Positions 17,718 through 25,840 of a stretch of 64,000 bases of DNA are shown piece by piece (position 1 is the first letter of the stretch; every line of letters begins with the position of its first letter). The notes beneath the pieces are model-generated. The model ran no database searches. It saw only the letters and a list, made by a program, of their open reading frames with translations, and was not told the origin of the DNA. Source of the stretch: Edaphocola flava (GTDB lineage: Bacteria; Bacteroidota; Bacteroidia; Chitinophagales; Chitinophagaceae); the NCBI RefSeq assembly GCF_004118155.1, contig NZ_SAIQ01000002.1, forward strand, positions 524,487-588,486, given 5' to 3'. Made by a program: the position numbers and the translations under genes.

Positions 17718-18438
17718 CCTGTAACACTTCCAGCGAACGTAAGGGCTTGAAGTGGCTGTCGTGTGTCTGCAGAAAGTGAAGATAGCCTTCCAGTATGAAC
17801 CGGCGATCCTGTGCCGGAGCCTGAATAGCCGTAAATGCATTCAGGTCTTCTGCTTCAAGAAAGCGGCTGGTAAGTGCTGAAATGTCTTTGTCAAATATAG
17901 GTAAGGCAATGCCAATGGCGTGCTGGAAGCGTCCTTCGTAAGTATTCAGGTAGCTGTCTGCTGCACTGTAATTGTTTTGAATGGCATAACCCATGATCTG
18001 CGCTGTTTGTATCAGAAAGTATAAAGGCAGATTGGTCAGTTCGTTGTCCGAAGCCTCATCCAGGTATTTGAAAAATGATAAAGCAAATTCATACAGATCC
18101 TGCTGCTCATCTTCCGTAACAAGGAAGTTGGAAAGTACTTCAACGCAGAACAGCAGGATGCTGTTCTTGACAATATGCTCTCCCAGGGTATTGTAGAAAT
18201 GCCCCAGTTGAAACTCTTTTATATACTGTAAATTTTTGGTGGGTTGCCGGTATACCTGCAGATCCAGGATATAGCCCGGTCGCAGGATATTGCCTTTTCT
18301 GCTGTTCTTTTTGTCAGATCGTACCCCTTTGACCAGGTAAGATTGCAGTCCGAATACCTCTGTGAAAATACTACAGATAATACTGGTGTCTCCGTACTTT
18401 ACCGTACGCAGTACGATGCCGCCGGTTGCTGAAATCAT
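17704..18438 (-). CDS. recO: DNA repair protein RecO
   Basis: A 244-residue protein matching Bacteroidota RecO, which helps load RecA on SSB-coated DNA in the RecFOR pathway. The N-terminal OB-fold reads GIVLRTVKYGDTSIICSIFTE, then FGLQSYLVKGVRS and the strand ILRPGYILDLQVYRQ, followed by the helical region (LGHFYNTLGEHIVKNS, LFCVEVLSNFLVTEDEQ). No zinc-binding cysteines are seen in the C-terminal part, as is usual in this phylum. It begins 10 nt after the porZ stop and is probably cotranscribed with it. Its end overlaps the permease end on the other strand. Confidence 0.94.
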   Translation of the reverse strand: MISATGGIVLRTVKYGDTSIICSIFTEVFGLQSYLVKGVRSDKKNSRKGNILRPGYILDLQVYRQPTKNLQYIKEFQLGHFYNTLGEHIVKNSILLFCVEVLSNFLVTEDEQQDLYEFALSFFKYLDEASDNELTNLPLYFLIQTAQIMGYAIQNNYSAADSYLNTYEGRFQHAIGIALPIFDKDISALTSRFLEAEDLNAFTAIQAPAQDRRFILEGYLHFLQTHDSHFKPLRSLEVLQAILH

Positions 18439-18447
18439 GATGTATGG

Positions 18448-20772
18448 TTATTCGTGGATGATGAATTTGCCGGTTGCTTTCTGTGTACCGTCTTTGCTGA
18501 CAACAAACACCAGGTATACTCCGGATTGCACTTTGCGTCCGGTATAGTCTCTTCCATTCCAGGCAATCTGTCCGCCGGTTGAGGTACCCTGGTATACCAG
18601 CTGACCATTAATGTCTGTGATTTTTACATTGGAAGCAGCAGTCATACCCTTAATTGCGATATTGCCGTTATAACCCGATGGTACTGGGTTCGGGAACACA
18701 AACAGTGGCTTGGTTACCGTGCCACCGGCTTCTGTAGCCGCGCCTCCGAAAGAACATAAACCTTTATCTGTACTTACGAATACTGTACCTAAAGCAGGAT
18801 CAATATCAATATTAATGATCGTATTGGACAGTAACGGGCTATTCGCTTCTGTATATTGAGCAATAATATCTTCGGCATCTTCAGATAAGAGGAACAGACC
18901 CACATCCGTTCCGATCCATTTACGGTTGCCACCATCTATGGCAATTGCATTGACTGCAATTCCTTCAAACATGTAGTTGGCAAAATTGTAGCCTTCTGTC
19001 TGCAGGGGTTTCAGGTAGGCATCACAAATACCATTGCGGATATCCAGGTCACAGTTATAAATAGCAATACCACTGCTGGTACCTACCCATACAGAGCCAT
19101 CTTTATCTTTAGCCAGACTTAACACTCTGTTGTTCGGCAGGTTACCGGATCCTGCACCACTTCTTAAGACTACACTGCGGTCATCATTAATATTTTCGAG
19201 GGTATTATTATCATTATAAATAGCCAGACCACCACCGGTTGTACCGGCCGCGAACCACTTCTGGCCCAGGTCATCGATCAGCAGTGAGGCACCATGATTC
19301 ACCCCGTTTACGCGGTAGCTATACCAGTTGCCGGCCTTGGTTTTTACTCTAAGCACATTCTGTACCGTACTTTGGGTGATCCATAAATTATTATCGCCAT
19401 CCAGGGCAACATCCGTGCAACGATAGCTGGCGGTATCACCACCTATATTAGACTCCAGGTATCCCTGTTTGTATACGGTAATACGGTTATCCTTATCAAT
19501 CTTGGCAATGCCACCATTATACATGGCTACATAAACATCAGCACTGCTTTGGTCTTTGACAATGTTTAAGGCATCGGTAAAGGCAAATGGACTGCTGGTT
19601 GCTGCCAGCATATCCCATTTAAAAGGGCGCCAGTCCCCGTTATTGTAATGGGCTACATAATCCTGGTTCAGCTTCACAAACCAGTCCGAGAGGCCACGGG
19701 CACCATGTGCCAGCCAGAATTCTCCGTTATTGGCCCATACGCCATAAGCGCCATTACTATAAGGCCCGGCAGGATTTGTAGAAGTCCAATCATTAGGATT
19801 GCCATTTACACTACGGCTTTTCAGACCGGCATACCCGTCCGAAGACCAGTATTTGCCATCGCCGGAATCCATAAATGTATTGGCGTAAAAATTAGGTATA
19901 GAGTCCTGTACGGCACCGGTAGCATCTATTTTAACTACATATGGAGCCGCACCGTTATTGCCCTGGGTCAGGACCCATAAATGGCCGTCGCTTGCAGGTT
20001 GCAGCCTTATGATATTATTATTGTTGCTGTGTATAAGGACTGGTACATTGCTCTGTAATTTATATATCCCCTCACCACTTACGGCATATACATTATCTCC
20101 GCTCTTGCAGACAGATGTAAAATTATTACTGCTGATGTGCTCCCAGCTGGCATAGTTAACCATCAGGGGATTGGTCGTCAGGGTATGAAATAAGCCTACA
20201 CTTGTGGCTGCATATATATCTGTTCCTGAACCTGAGGATGCTCTGTTTAAGCCCTGGGCTGTTCCTTCGAAGAAGGGTACGGTCTCTTTAATTTCTCTTT
20301 TTGTGAGGTTTACGACCAGCAGTCCGATACCGGTACTGATATAAGCATGGCCATCACTGCAATACAGGTCATATATGGTCTTGTCGCCCGCTACGGTTGT
20401 TATTTTGAAATCGGGAATATTATAAAACTGTCCGTCTTTAAACAGATCAATATTGCCATTCTGATAGATGAGTACGGCCATTCCGGTACTGGCATCATAT
20501 CCTACTTTAGCCATATCTACATCACTCATGCCATTGGCCTTACTGTATGCGCTTACCCCTCCGTCTTTAGTATCATAAGTAAAGAAGGCAGATGTTGAAA
20601 CACAGAAAAAGGTTGTGCCATCGCTGTCAAAATCAAGAACTGTACCATAAGGCAGGTACGTATTCCACTGGCCAACAGGAGGACGTAATTGCTGCGCGGA
20701 GGCTGGTGCCGGAGCCATAACAGAGGCTAAAATGCTGAATGCGGCAGTATACAGTAGCGGTAACTTGATCAT
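18448..20772 (-). CDS. porZ: PorZ-like T9SS component, beta-propeller with sorting domain
   Basis: A 774-residue exported protein. Signal peptide about 1-26 (ending PASAQ). The N-terminal propeller begins VGQWNTYLPYG and includes FFTYDTKDGGVSAYSKANG, YQNGNIDLFKDG, and AYISTGIGLLVVNLTKREI, the pattern seen at the start of PorZ proteins. Later blades carry two-component-regulator-propeller motifs such as VLSLAKDKDGSVWVGTSSG and NRKWIGTDVGLFLL. The last 80 residues form a type A sorting domain (LFVFPNPVPSGYNGNIAIKG, VKITDINGQLVYQG, VQSGVYLVFV). In Porphyromonas, PorZ sits on the surface with PorU and helps deliver anionic LPS for cargo attachment. Minus-strand TATTTTTG at 20778-20785 lies 5 nt before the start. 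Recognition is by pattern; a general propeller cargo protein is the alternative. Confidence 0.75.
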   Translation of the reverse strand: MIKLPLLYTAAFSILASVMAPAPASAQQLRPPVGQWNTYLPYGTVLDFDSDGTTFFCVSTSAFFTYDTKDGGVSAYSKANGMSDVDMAKVGYDASTGMAVLIYQNGNIDLFKDGQFYNIPDFKITTVAGDKTIYDLYCSDGHAYISTGIGLLVVNLTKREIKETVPFFEGTAQGLNRASSGSGTDIYAATSVGLFHTLTTNPLMVNYASWEHISSNNFTSVCKSGDNVYAVSGEGIYKLQSNVPVLIHSNNNNIIRLQPASDGHLWVLTQGNNGAAPYVVKIDATGAVQDSIPNFYANTFMDSGDGKYWSSDGYAGLKSRSVNGNPNDWTSTNPAGPYSNGAYGVWANNGEFWLAHGARGLSDWFVKLNQDYVAHYNNGDWRPFKWDMLAATSSPFAFTDALNIVKDQSSADVYVAMYNGGIAKIDKDNRITVYKQGYLESNIGGDTASYRCTDVALDGDNNLWITQSTVQNVLRVKTKAGNWYSYRVNGVNHGASLLIDDLGQKWFAAGTTGGGLAIYNDNNTLENINDDRSVVLRSGAGSGNLPNNRVLSLAKDKDGSVWVGTSSGIAIYNCDLDIRNGICDAYLKPLQTEGYNFANYMFEGIAVNAIAIDGGNRKWIGTDVGLFLLSEDAEDIIAQYTEANSPLLSNTIINIDIDPALGTVFVSTDKGLCSFGGAATEAGGTVTKPLFVFPNPVPSGYNGNIAIKGMTAASNVKITDINGQLVYQGTSTGGQIAWNGRDYTGRKVQSGVYLVFVVSKDGTQKATGKFIIHE

Positions 20773-20939
20773 ATGGTCAAAAATACGGTTTTTCTGCTTT
20801 AAACCGTGCTATAAACTAACGTATACATAAGTCTTATTGGTATATCTGGCCTGCATTCTTTAAGTAAATACATTAACGAAACAAAAACGGACTTACGTTA
20901 AATTTTGTGCATTAACTCGTGTCTAAAACCACGATTTGT

Positions 20940-20947
20940 TATTTTTG
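20940..20947 (+). promoter_or_regulatory. -7 promoter element upstream of META-domain gene
   Basis: TATTTTTG, exact TAnnTTTG match, 67 nt before the start at 21015, in a 242-nt divergent gap. No good -33 element; TTTTG at 20903 is too far away. Confidence 0.35.
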
Positions 20948-21014
20948 TTATCAGACTGTACTGGTTTGCCAGTTTGGTACTACAAAACATATCCACCCCT
21001 AAAAATAAAAAATT

Positions 21015-21707
21015 ATGAATGTATTAAAATTCGCCTTAAGCCTTAGCCTGATTTCTGTATTGGGTACGAGCAGTTTTGCACAGGACAATTCCCGCAATAG
21101 CCTGGACTGGTCAGGGCACTATAGCTCCGGTAAGAATATGCACCTGACCCTGAATGAGAATCAAACTTATACACTGGTTAATAATGGTAAAACCACTTCT
21201 GGTAAGTTCTCCTGGAGCCGTAATGGTGATATGATCACTTTACCAAAAAACAACCTGAGCTTCAAGGTTGGGGAAAATAACCTGACCGGTACCCGCTATG
21301 GTACCCGCCTGGAAAAACAATCAGGAGCAGCTGAGCCGGTAGTATCGGGCTCTTTGTATGGTGGTAAGTGGATGCTGATCGAGCTGAATGGCAAACCCGT
21401 ATCTGCCTACAATAAGCATGCTAAAAGTGCATATATCAGTTTTACAGAAAAAGACATGCGTTTCGGTGGCTTTGGTGGCTGTAACAGCTACGGAGGTACT
21501 TTTGAGGTAATGCCGGAAACCGGCCGCATTAAATTCGGACAGTCGGTATCGACTATGAAAGCCTGTTTTGCTGATGGGGTAGAGGCTGAGCCTTTATTAA
21601 TGAAAGCCATCCGTAGTGCAGATAATTACACCATTCATAATGGCGTATTGTCTTTAAACAAAGCACGTATGGCACCCCTGGCCCGTTTTCAGATGATTGT
21701 AAAATAG
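21015..21707 (+). CDS. META-domain (HslJ-like) exported protein
   Basis: A 230-residue protein with a signal peptide (1-22, ending SSFA). Residues about 28-100 are a small beta domain resembling the NlpE/copper-resistance N-terminal fold (WSGHYSSGKNMHLTLNENQTY) but without the CxxC of NlpE. Residues about 117-228 are a META domain: GGKWMLIELNGKPV, then FGGFGGCNSYGGTFEV, then STMKACFADGVEAEPLLMKA, with the two conserved Cys. META-domain proteins are linked to stress and antibiotic tolerance in other bacteria; the role here is unknown. It is periplasmic by inference. It stands alone between divergent porZ and the convergent minus-strand operon, with a strong terminator at 21721-21762. Confidence 0.88.
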   Translation: MNVLKFALSLSLISVLGTSSFAQDNSRNSLDWSGHYSSGKNMHLTLNENQTYTLVNNGKTTSGKFSWSRNGDMITLPKNNLSFKVGENNLTGTRYGTRLEKQSGAAEPVVSGSLYGGKWMLIELNGKPVSAYNKHAKSAYISFTEKDMRFGGFGGCNSYGGTFEVMPETGRIKFGQSVSTMKACFADGVEAEPLLMKAIRSADNYTIHNGVLSLNKARMAPLARFQMIVK

Positions 21708-21720
21708 TCTACAGTAAAAT

Positions 21721-21762
21721 AAAATGCTTAGGGCCCGGCGTATGCCGGGCCCTAAGCATTTT
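21721..21762. terminator. Bidirectional terminator, META gene and GbsR operon
   Basis: Perfect 19-bp arms (AAAATGCTTAGGGCCCGGC) with loop GTAT; A/T ends give T-tracts on both strands. It also overlaps the stop codon of the 21761-22657 gene. Confidence 0.88.
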
Positions 21763-22657
21763 AAGGTATTAATTGTTCCATTGCCTGGTCTATTGCCGGA
21801 TACTGAAATGTAAATCCTTCCTGCAACAAACGCATGGGGACTACATTCCGGCTCTTGAGCATCAGCTCTGTTTCTGTGCCTAAAAGTACCGCAGCTATTT
21901 CCATGATAGATACAGGAGCCGGTAATCCGAAAGGAATATGACAGCGTTTGCGCAGTTGCTGCATGAATTGCTGGTTCGATACAGGTGTGGGTGCAGTTAT
22001 ATTTACCGGGCCGGAGATCTGCTCCTGTGCAATAATAAATGCAACAGCTGCACAGAAATCAGCTATATGTATCCAGCTCATCATCTGCTTGCCGCGGCCC
22101 TGTGCACCGCCCAGGCCCAGGCGGGTGATCTGTTTGAATTTAGGAAAGGCACCACCTTCGTTGCCCAGCACAATAGACGTGCGTAAGGCTACTTTCCGGG
22201 TTTGCGGATTGGCCTTATTAAAAAGTGCAGCCTCCCATTGTTTACATATATTCATCGAAAAATCGTCGCCGGTAATGCCAGATGTTTCCGTCATTTGCTG
22301 TGTCTCTGCATGTATGTAAATTGTGGCAGAGCTTGCATTGAGCCATAATTTGGGCGGATGGCTGCATTGGTCGATGGCCTGCTGTAATACTGTAGTACTG
22401 TCAATCCTTGACTGCAGAATGGCTTTCTTATTGGCTTCAGTATAGCGGCAGTCAACAGACTTTCCGGTCATATTGATGAGCACATCGCAGCCCTCCAGTA
22501 ATTGTTGCCATGGTCCGGTACTCCGGGCATCCCAGTAATGATCGTCTCTGTATTGGGGTTTACGTGTAAGGATGTGTACCGTATGGCCTTTGCGGCGAAA
22601 CCATTTGCTGAGTTCCTGCCCGAGAAAACCCGTTCCCCCTGCGATGATGATATTCAT
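21761..22657 (-). CDS. TIGR01777-type NAD-dependent epimerase-like protein
   Basis: A 298-residue extended short-chain dehydrogenase of the TIGR01777 (YfcH-like) group. The Rossmann motif GGTGFLGQ lies at residues 7-14; NMTGKSVDCRY, the family-typical block, is near 62-72; a Ser/Tyr region follows in NASSATIYIHAE; and MSWIHIADFC and GPVNITAPTPVSNQQF are the family blocks of the second half. The C-terminal LLGTETELMLKSRNVVP is the DUF1731 tail. The reaction is unknown for the family. Last gene of the minus-strand set, 50 nt after the DCC protein. In other phyla TIGR01777 proteins occur with SRPBCC and DCC proteins in light- or stress-induced clusters; this is context inference. Confidence 0.92.
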   Translation of the reverse strand: MNIIIAGGTGFLGQELSKWFRRKGHTVHILTRKPQYRDDHYWDARSTGPWQQLLEGCDVLINMTGKSVDCRYTEANKKAILQSRIDSTTVLQQAIDQCSHPPKLWLNASSATIYIHAETQQMTETSGITGDDFSMNICKQWEAALFNKANPQTRKVALRTSIVLGNEGGAFPKFKQITRLGLGGAQGRGKQMMSWIHIADFCAAVAFIIAQEQISGPVNITAPTPVSNQQFMQQLRKRCHIPFGLPAPVSIMEIAAVLLGTETELMLKSRNVVPMRLLQEGFTFQYPAIDQAMEQLIP

Positions 22658-22707
22658 ATAATACGTTTAGTGTTTTTGAATGAAACTATTCATGCTTAAA
22701 TAGCAGA

Positions 22708-23523
22708 TTAACCAATGTAGAAAATAATACCTAAAACCAGTATGCGGTATACAATCCAGCTGATGCTGGGCAACAAACCTATGCCCAGTAGCTTGCAGCG
22801 CCTGTAATGTTCTGCCAGCATAATAGTCACTACTGTGGCAAAATAAAGCAGTGCGACCAGGTTGCTCAGGGGTATGAACAATGTGGGTATGAGCAGCAGT
22901 GTGCCGATCAGGGATACCGTCATCATATTGCCTATATAGTCTGCATATTGCTTTCCTAGTATGCGTTTCAGCCACAATGTCTGCCAGCATATCTGGCCTA
23001 AGCAGATAATCCCTTCCCGCAATAGATGATGGTGCTGTGGTACATAGCTACCCAGTTTTTGACTGAATGCGCTCAGCACAAGTGTAGAAAGAAGGGTGAC
23101 CAAAAGGATGTATGCTATCCTGTAAGAAAGCCTGAAGTCCGGTACACAAGCGGTTTTTTCGTCTTCTGCCCTGTGTGGTATGATCTGTTTGCGGTTATAA
23201 GAGACGAAAGCGTATAATTGCTTAAAGCCATAATAGAGGGGAGGGAAGCGTGCAATCCTGGCTAATGCCGGAAAGGAGTGTCCGATAATCGTCAGCAGGC
23301 TGTCCAGACCATAAGTCACTTGCTGTGTCTGTGTATTCACCAGTGCAATCTCGTTACGGGCACGGTCTGTATCCAGCTGCGTAAAGTGATTATTATTTAT
23401 TTCATGGAAGGGCAACCTTCCTTGCTGATCCATCATACCGCAGCTGATAAAGGCTTTGGTATACATCCTGCACATAGGGCAGTCTTTATCATATATCAGC
23501 GTATGTTGATCCAGTGTTTTCAT
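22708..23523 (-). CDS. DCC-family thiol-disulfide oxidoreductase-like membrane protein
   Basis: A 271-residue two-part protein. Residues about 8-115 match the DCC1-like (DUF393) family, a thioredoxin-like fold: LIYDKDCPMCRMYTKAF contains the DxxCxxC motif that names the family, and DSLLTIIGHSFPALARIARFPPL follows. The remaining half (about 140-271) has about four membrane helices (IAYILLVTLLSTLVLSAF, LIGTLLLIPTLFIPL, LVALLYFATVVTIMLAEH, SWIVYRILVLGIIFYIG). Fusion or extension of DCC with a membrane domain is less common than the soluble form. A redox role is inferred only from the CxxC. It starts 10 nt after the SRPBCC gene and is clearly in the same unit. Confidence 0.85.
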   Translation of the reverse strand: MKTLDQHTLIYDKDCPMCRMYTKAFISCGMMDQQGRLPFHEINNNHFTQLDTDRARNEIALVNTQTQQVTYGLDSLLTIIGHSFPALARIARFPPLYYGFKQLYAFVSYNRKQIIPHRAEDEKTACVPDFRLSYRIAYILLVTLLSTLVLSAFSQKLGSYVPQHHHLLREGIICLGQICWQTLWLKRILGKQYADYIGNMMTVSLIGTLLLIPTLFIPLSNLVALLYFATVVTIMLAEHYRRCKLLGIGLLPSISWIVYRILVLGIIFYIG

Positions 23524-23533
23524 GGCTGAATGA

Positions 23534-23998
23534 TTATGGGTTTGTGATGAACGCTTCTGCTCTAGCTTTGATCATGCAGTTGCGTTTGTATAATAGTCTT
23601 TTCATATAAGGTTTCAGACCAAGGACAGTAACTATCCTGCCCAGGAATCCGTAGGGAGCGGCAAAGTAAAAAAGGTCCGTCATCAGGGTGCCGCCGTCTT
23701 CTTCCCGGAAGAGATGAATGTGCTGCAGGTATTTAAACGGCCCTTTGGTCATACGATCTTCAAACTTTACCGGGTATTCCATATCCGTTATTTTGGTCGT
23801 CAGCTCACGGTAACAACCCAGGTGCTTTGCCCGCCAGGTAACGGTTTCGTTCAATTCTATCAATCCTGACCGGCGGCCTGCGATAACCACTTCATTAGTG
23901 TGCGCTGTAGATTCAAGGTGCAGGTCTATGCTGCGGGAAAGGTCAAATACGATTTCCCTGGGTGCCCGTATTCGGGTATTGATGCAAATCATTGCCAT
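23534..23998 (-). CDS. SRPBCC-fold (START-like) protein
   Basis: About 154 residues when started at 23998 (MAMICINTRIRAPREIVFDL). The open frame extends to 24082 but that part overlaps the upstream gene in a different frame. The SRPBCC pattern is clear: the opening strand and helix APREIVFDLSRSIDLHLES, then LIELNETVTWRAKHLG, the strand YPVKFEDRMTKGPFKYL with HIHLFREEDGGTLMTDLFYF, and a C-terminal helix GLKPYMKRLLYKRNCMIKARA. This fold binds hydrophobic ligands. Ligand unknown. It sits 7 nt after the preceding membrane protein and 10 nt before the DCC gene, so translation is probably coupled. Confidence 0.85.
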   Translation of the reverse strand: MAMICINTRIRAPREIVFDLSRSIDLHLESTAHTNEVVIAGRRSGLIELNETVTWRAKHLGCYRELTTKITDMEYPVKFEDRMTKGPFKYLQHIHLFREEDGGTLMTDLFYFAAPYGFLGRIVTVLGLKPYMKRLLYKRNCMIKARAEAFITNP

Positions 23999-24005
23999 GA
24001 TGCGC

Positions 24006-24419
24006 TTATTTATTGACCAGGTGTAAGAATTTCTGAATTTTGTAATGTGTAGCCTTATATACCTTCCGGCAATCCAATGCATATATGATGGCCATAACTG
24101 GACCGAAAACCAAGGCTGCTAAAAGAATCCAAAGACATATTGTCGTTAATGATTTAGATTGTATAGACAATGCAGTGATACCCATTAAAAGAGCCAGCCA
24201 AACCGGTATCATGAATATACCATAAATCCTGAATAGTTGTGATTTTTTGTAGTGCATACTCAGGCGTATAAGATAACTGATGAGCTGTATCAAACCTACT
24301 GCGGGATATAGGAGTAATAGATAATTGGGTGCATATAGATATACTACTGGCAAAAGCACTACGGCACAAATGACGGTGCATGCCTGTATATAAAAATCTG
24401 TTTTAAAGAAGCGTTTCAT
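24006..24419 (-). CDS. Four-helix membrane protein, unknown
   Basis: A 137-residue protein when started at 24419 (MKRFFKTDFYIQ); the open frame reaches 24440. Four hydrophobic helices are visible (about 10-30 ACTVICAVVLLPVVYLYA, 33-52 LLLLYPAVGLIQLISYLI, 65-85 YGIFMIPVWLALLMGITAL, 93-113 TTICLWILLAALVFGPVM), with a basic C-terminal tail. No recognised family. It lies between the paralogous three-helix proteins and the SRPBCC gene in the minus-strand set, 27 nt from the former and 7 nt from the latter. Likely inner membrane. Confidence 0.72.
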   Translation of the reverse strand: MKRFFKTDFYIQACTVICAVVLLPVVYLYAPNYLLLLYPAVGLIQLISYLIRLSMHYKKSQLFRIYGIFMIPVWLALLMGITALSIQSKSLTTICLWILLAALVFGPVMAIIYALDCRKVYKATHYKIQKFLHLVNK

Positions 24420-24446
24420 AACAACTGTTTTATGAATCAAAGACTA

Positions 24447-24851
24447 TTATTCAAATTCAATACCCTTGCTGGTGCCAAAAAGTTTGTTCAGTTCGCGCTG
24501 GTGCTGGCGGGCTTTTTTACGGCCGCGCATAAACAGGTAAAGGTTCAGCATCAGCATAATGCCCAGGTATATGGCAAAGCCGCCGATCTTGGTACTGAGC
24601 TTTACGATCATGCTTTCTGCATTAACGATGGCAGACATACGAATAATGGTCAGGGCAAAGCCTACATTGAGCAGGTAAAAGCCGATCTTGAACAGGGAAT
24701 TGGTGGCCAGGGCAATATCGGCCTGCTGGTGAAAGATATCCAGCATAAAGACTTTACCGTTTTTGAACAACTGATGGGCTACCGTGATGGTGAGGCCGAG
24801 GGCAACAGGCAGGTAGATGAAATAAGCGAGAAGCGAGATTTGCGTGTTCAT
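24447..24851 (-). CDS. Three-helix membrane protein, paralogue 1
   Basis: A 134-residue protein with three hydrophobic helices (about 5-26, 51-70, 87-107) and a basic tail (MRGRKKARQHQREL). Its second half, NSLFKIGFYLLNVGFALTII then LSTKIGGFAIYLGIMLMLNL, aligns by eye with NNLLLCGYYLVNIGYAAWSL and LSVRTGSIVCLLCVLHYINI of the next upstream gene (24862-25206), so the two are tandem paralogues. No named family recognised. The 10-nt gap to that gene indicates cotranscription. Confidence 0.75.
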   Translation of the reverse strand: MNTQISLLAYFIYLPVALGLTITVAHQLFKNGKVFMLDIFHQQADIALATNSLFKIGFYLLNVGFALTIIRMSAIVNAESMIVKLSTKIGGFAIYLGIMLMLNLYLFMRGRKKARQHQRELNKLFGTSKGIEFE

Positions 24852-24861
24852 TGTATATGAT

Positions 24862-25206
24862 TTAAGAATGAATGTATTTTCTGCTTAAAAGATAAAAGGT
24901 GAGGATATTGATATAATGCAGCACACAGAGCAGACAAACAATCGATCCGGTGCGAACAGAGAGGGTCGTCATCAGTTCGGCAGCATTGCCTATCTGAAAG
25001 CCATCATGCAGGCTCCACGCTGCATAGCCGATATTGACCAGGTAATAGCCACAGAGCAGCAGGTTGTTGATCGCCTGGCAAGGAGCATGATCGCCTAACA
25101 AATACTGCAGGTACATGCCTCCGCTTTTGTGACAACAATAGCCTACATATATTGTAATGAAACTGGTTATCAGCAGGTACATCGTATAAGCTAGTATATT
25201 GTACAT
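24862..25206 (-). CDS. Three-helix membrane protein, paralogue 2
   Basis: A 114-residue protein with three predicted helices (about 4-24, 47-65, 84-105) and several Cys residues (YCCHK, LLLCGYY, VCLLCVL). Related to the 24447-24851 product. First structural gene after the GbsR regulator, 55 nt downstream of its stop. Function unknown. Confidence 0.72.
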   Translation of the reverse strand: MYNILAYTMYLLITSFITIYVGYCCHKSGGMYLQYLLGDHAPCQAINNLLLCGYYLVNIGYAAWSLHDGFQIGNAAELMTTLSVRTGSIVCLLCVLHYINILTFYLLSRKYIHS

Positions 25207-25261
25207 ATCGAATAAAATGAAGTTTCAGTAAATATTGAAAATAAAGACTAAATAAAAAACC

Positions 25262-25762
25262 TTATTTGATAAGGTTCGTTATTTTACCGACCAGCCAGTG
25301 TTCATCACTCTTAATGGCCAGGTCCATAATATTGTTGATCTTGTTCGTTACATTTTTCATATCGCCCATCAGTTTTGCGAATGATTCGGCCTCCGGTCCG
25401 TCTTCATCGATATGGCTGAGCTCTTCTATGCTGGCAATAACCGGTTCTATCTCTCTTTTCCTTCTTTCCTTTACGATCTGTTTAAAGAGATACCAGATAT
25501 CTTTTTCCGCCACAAAATACTCTTTACGTTCACCTTTAATGATCTCTTTCCGTACAATGCCCCAGTCGATCAGGTCGCGCAGGGTCATATTGGCATTGCC
25601 GCGGGAGATCAGCAATTCTTCCATTACCTCATCGGTAGAGAGTGGCTTGTCGCTGGACAGCAGTAAAGCATGCACCATAGCCATGGTACGGTTTATGCCC
25701 CAGTTAGAGGCCAGTGTACCCCAGGTTTGTATATACTTTTCTTTAGCGTCTGCGAGTTTCAT
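25262..25762 (-). CDS. GbsR/MarR-family transcriptional regulator
   Basis: A 166-residue winged-helix regulator of the GbsR branch of MarR proteins. The N-terminus KYIQTWGTLASNWGINRTMAMVH, the HTH LSTDEVMEELLISRGNANMTLRDL, the wing WGIVRKEIIKGERKEYFVAE, and the dimerising C-terminal helices (FKQIVKERRKREIEPVIASI) are complete. It heads the minus-strand set 25762 to 21761. Its own promoter carries a 40-bp perfect palindrome overlapping the -33 element, so self-repression is likely. The effector cannot be read from sequence; GbsR of Bacillus senses choline but the family is diverse. Dimer binding to the palindrome is inference. Confidence 0.92.
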   Translation of the reverse strand: MKLADAKEKYIQTWGTLASNWGINRTMAMVHALLLSSDKPLSTDEVMEELLISRGNANMTLRDLIDWGIVRKEIIKGERKEYFVAEKDIWYLFKQIVKERRKREIEPVIASIEELSHIDEDGPEAESFAKLMGDMKNVTNKINNIMDLAIKSDEHWLVGKITNLIK

Positions 25763-25785
25763 GATCTTCTTTGTCTTTGCTGATA

Positions 25786-25816
25786 CAAAAGTACATATAT
25801 TTTTTAACTTTCAAAA
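25786..25816 (-). promoter_or_regulatory. Promoter of the GbsR operon
   Basis: Minus strand: TTTG (plus-strand CAAA, 25812-25815), an 18-nt spacer, then TACTTTTG (25786-25793), an exact TAnnTTTG -7 element. The start codon at 25762 is 23 nt further on. The -33 element lies inside the palindrome. Confidence 0.65.
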
Positions 25817-25837
25817 TATTTTGAAAGTTAAAAAATA
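25798..25837. promoter_or_regulatory. 40-bp perfect palindrome, probable GbsR operator
   Basis: Each half is ATTTTTTAACTTTCAAAAT plus one base; the centre is AAAATATTTT. Symmetry is unbroken from 25798 to 25837. It starts 35 nt upstream of the regulator's start codon and overlaps the -33 promoter element. It is almost free of GC (four G or C bases), so it is unlikely to act as an intrinsic terminator for the upstream gene ending at 25841. Confidence 0.75.
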
Positions 25838-25840
25838 AAA

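Noticed and set aside
22708-25762. Quick match of the GbsR operon to a defence system
   Set aside because: No nuclease, NTPase, toxin or sensor domain among the seven genes.
25798-25837. Palindrome as a terminator for the 25841 gene
   Set aside because: Almost no GC in the stem, and its position over a -33/-7 promoter fits an operator better.
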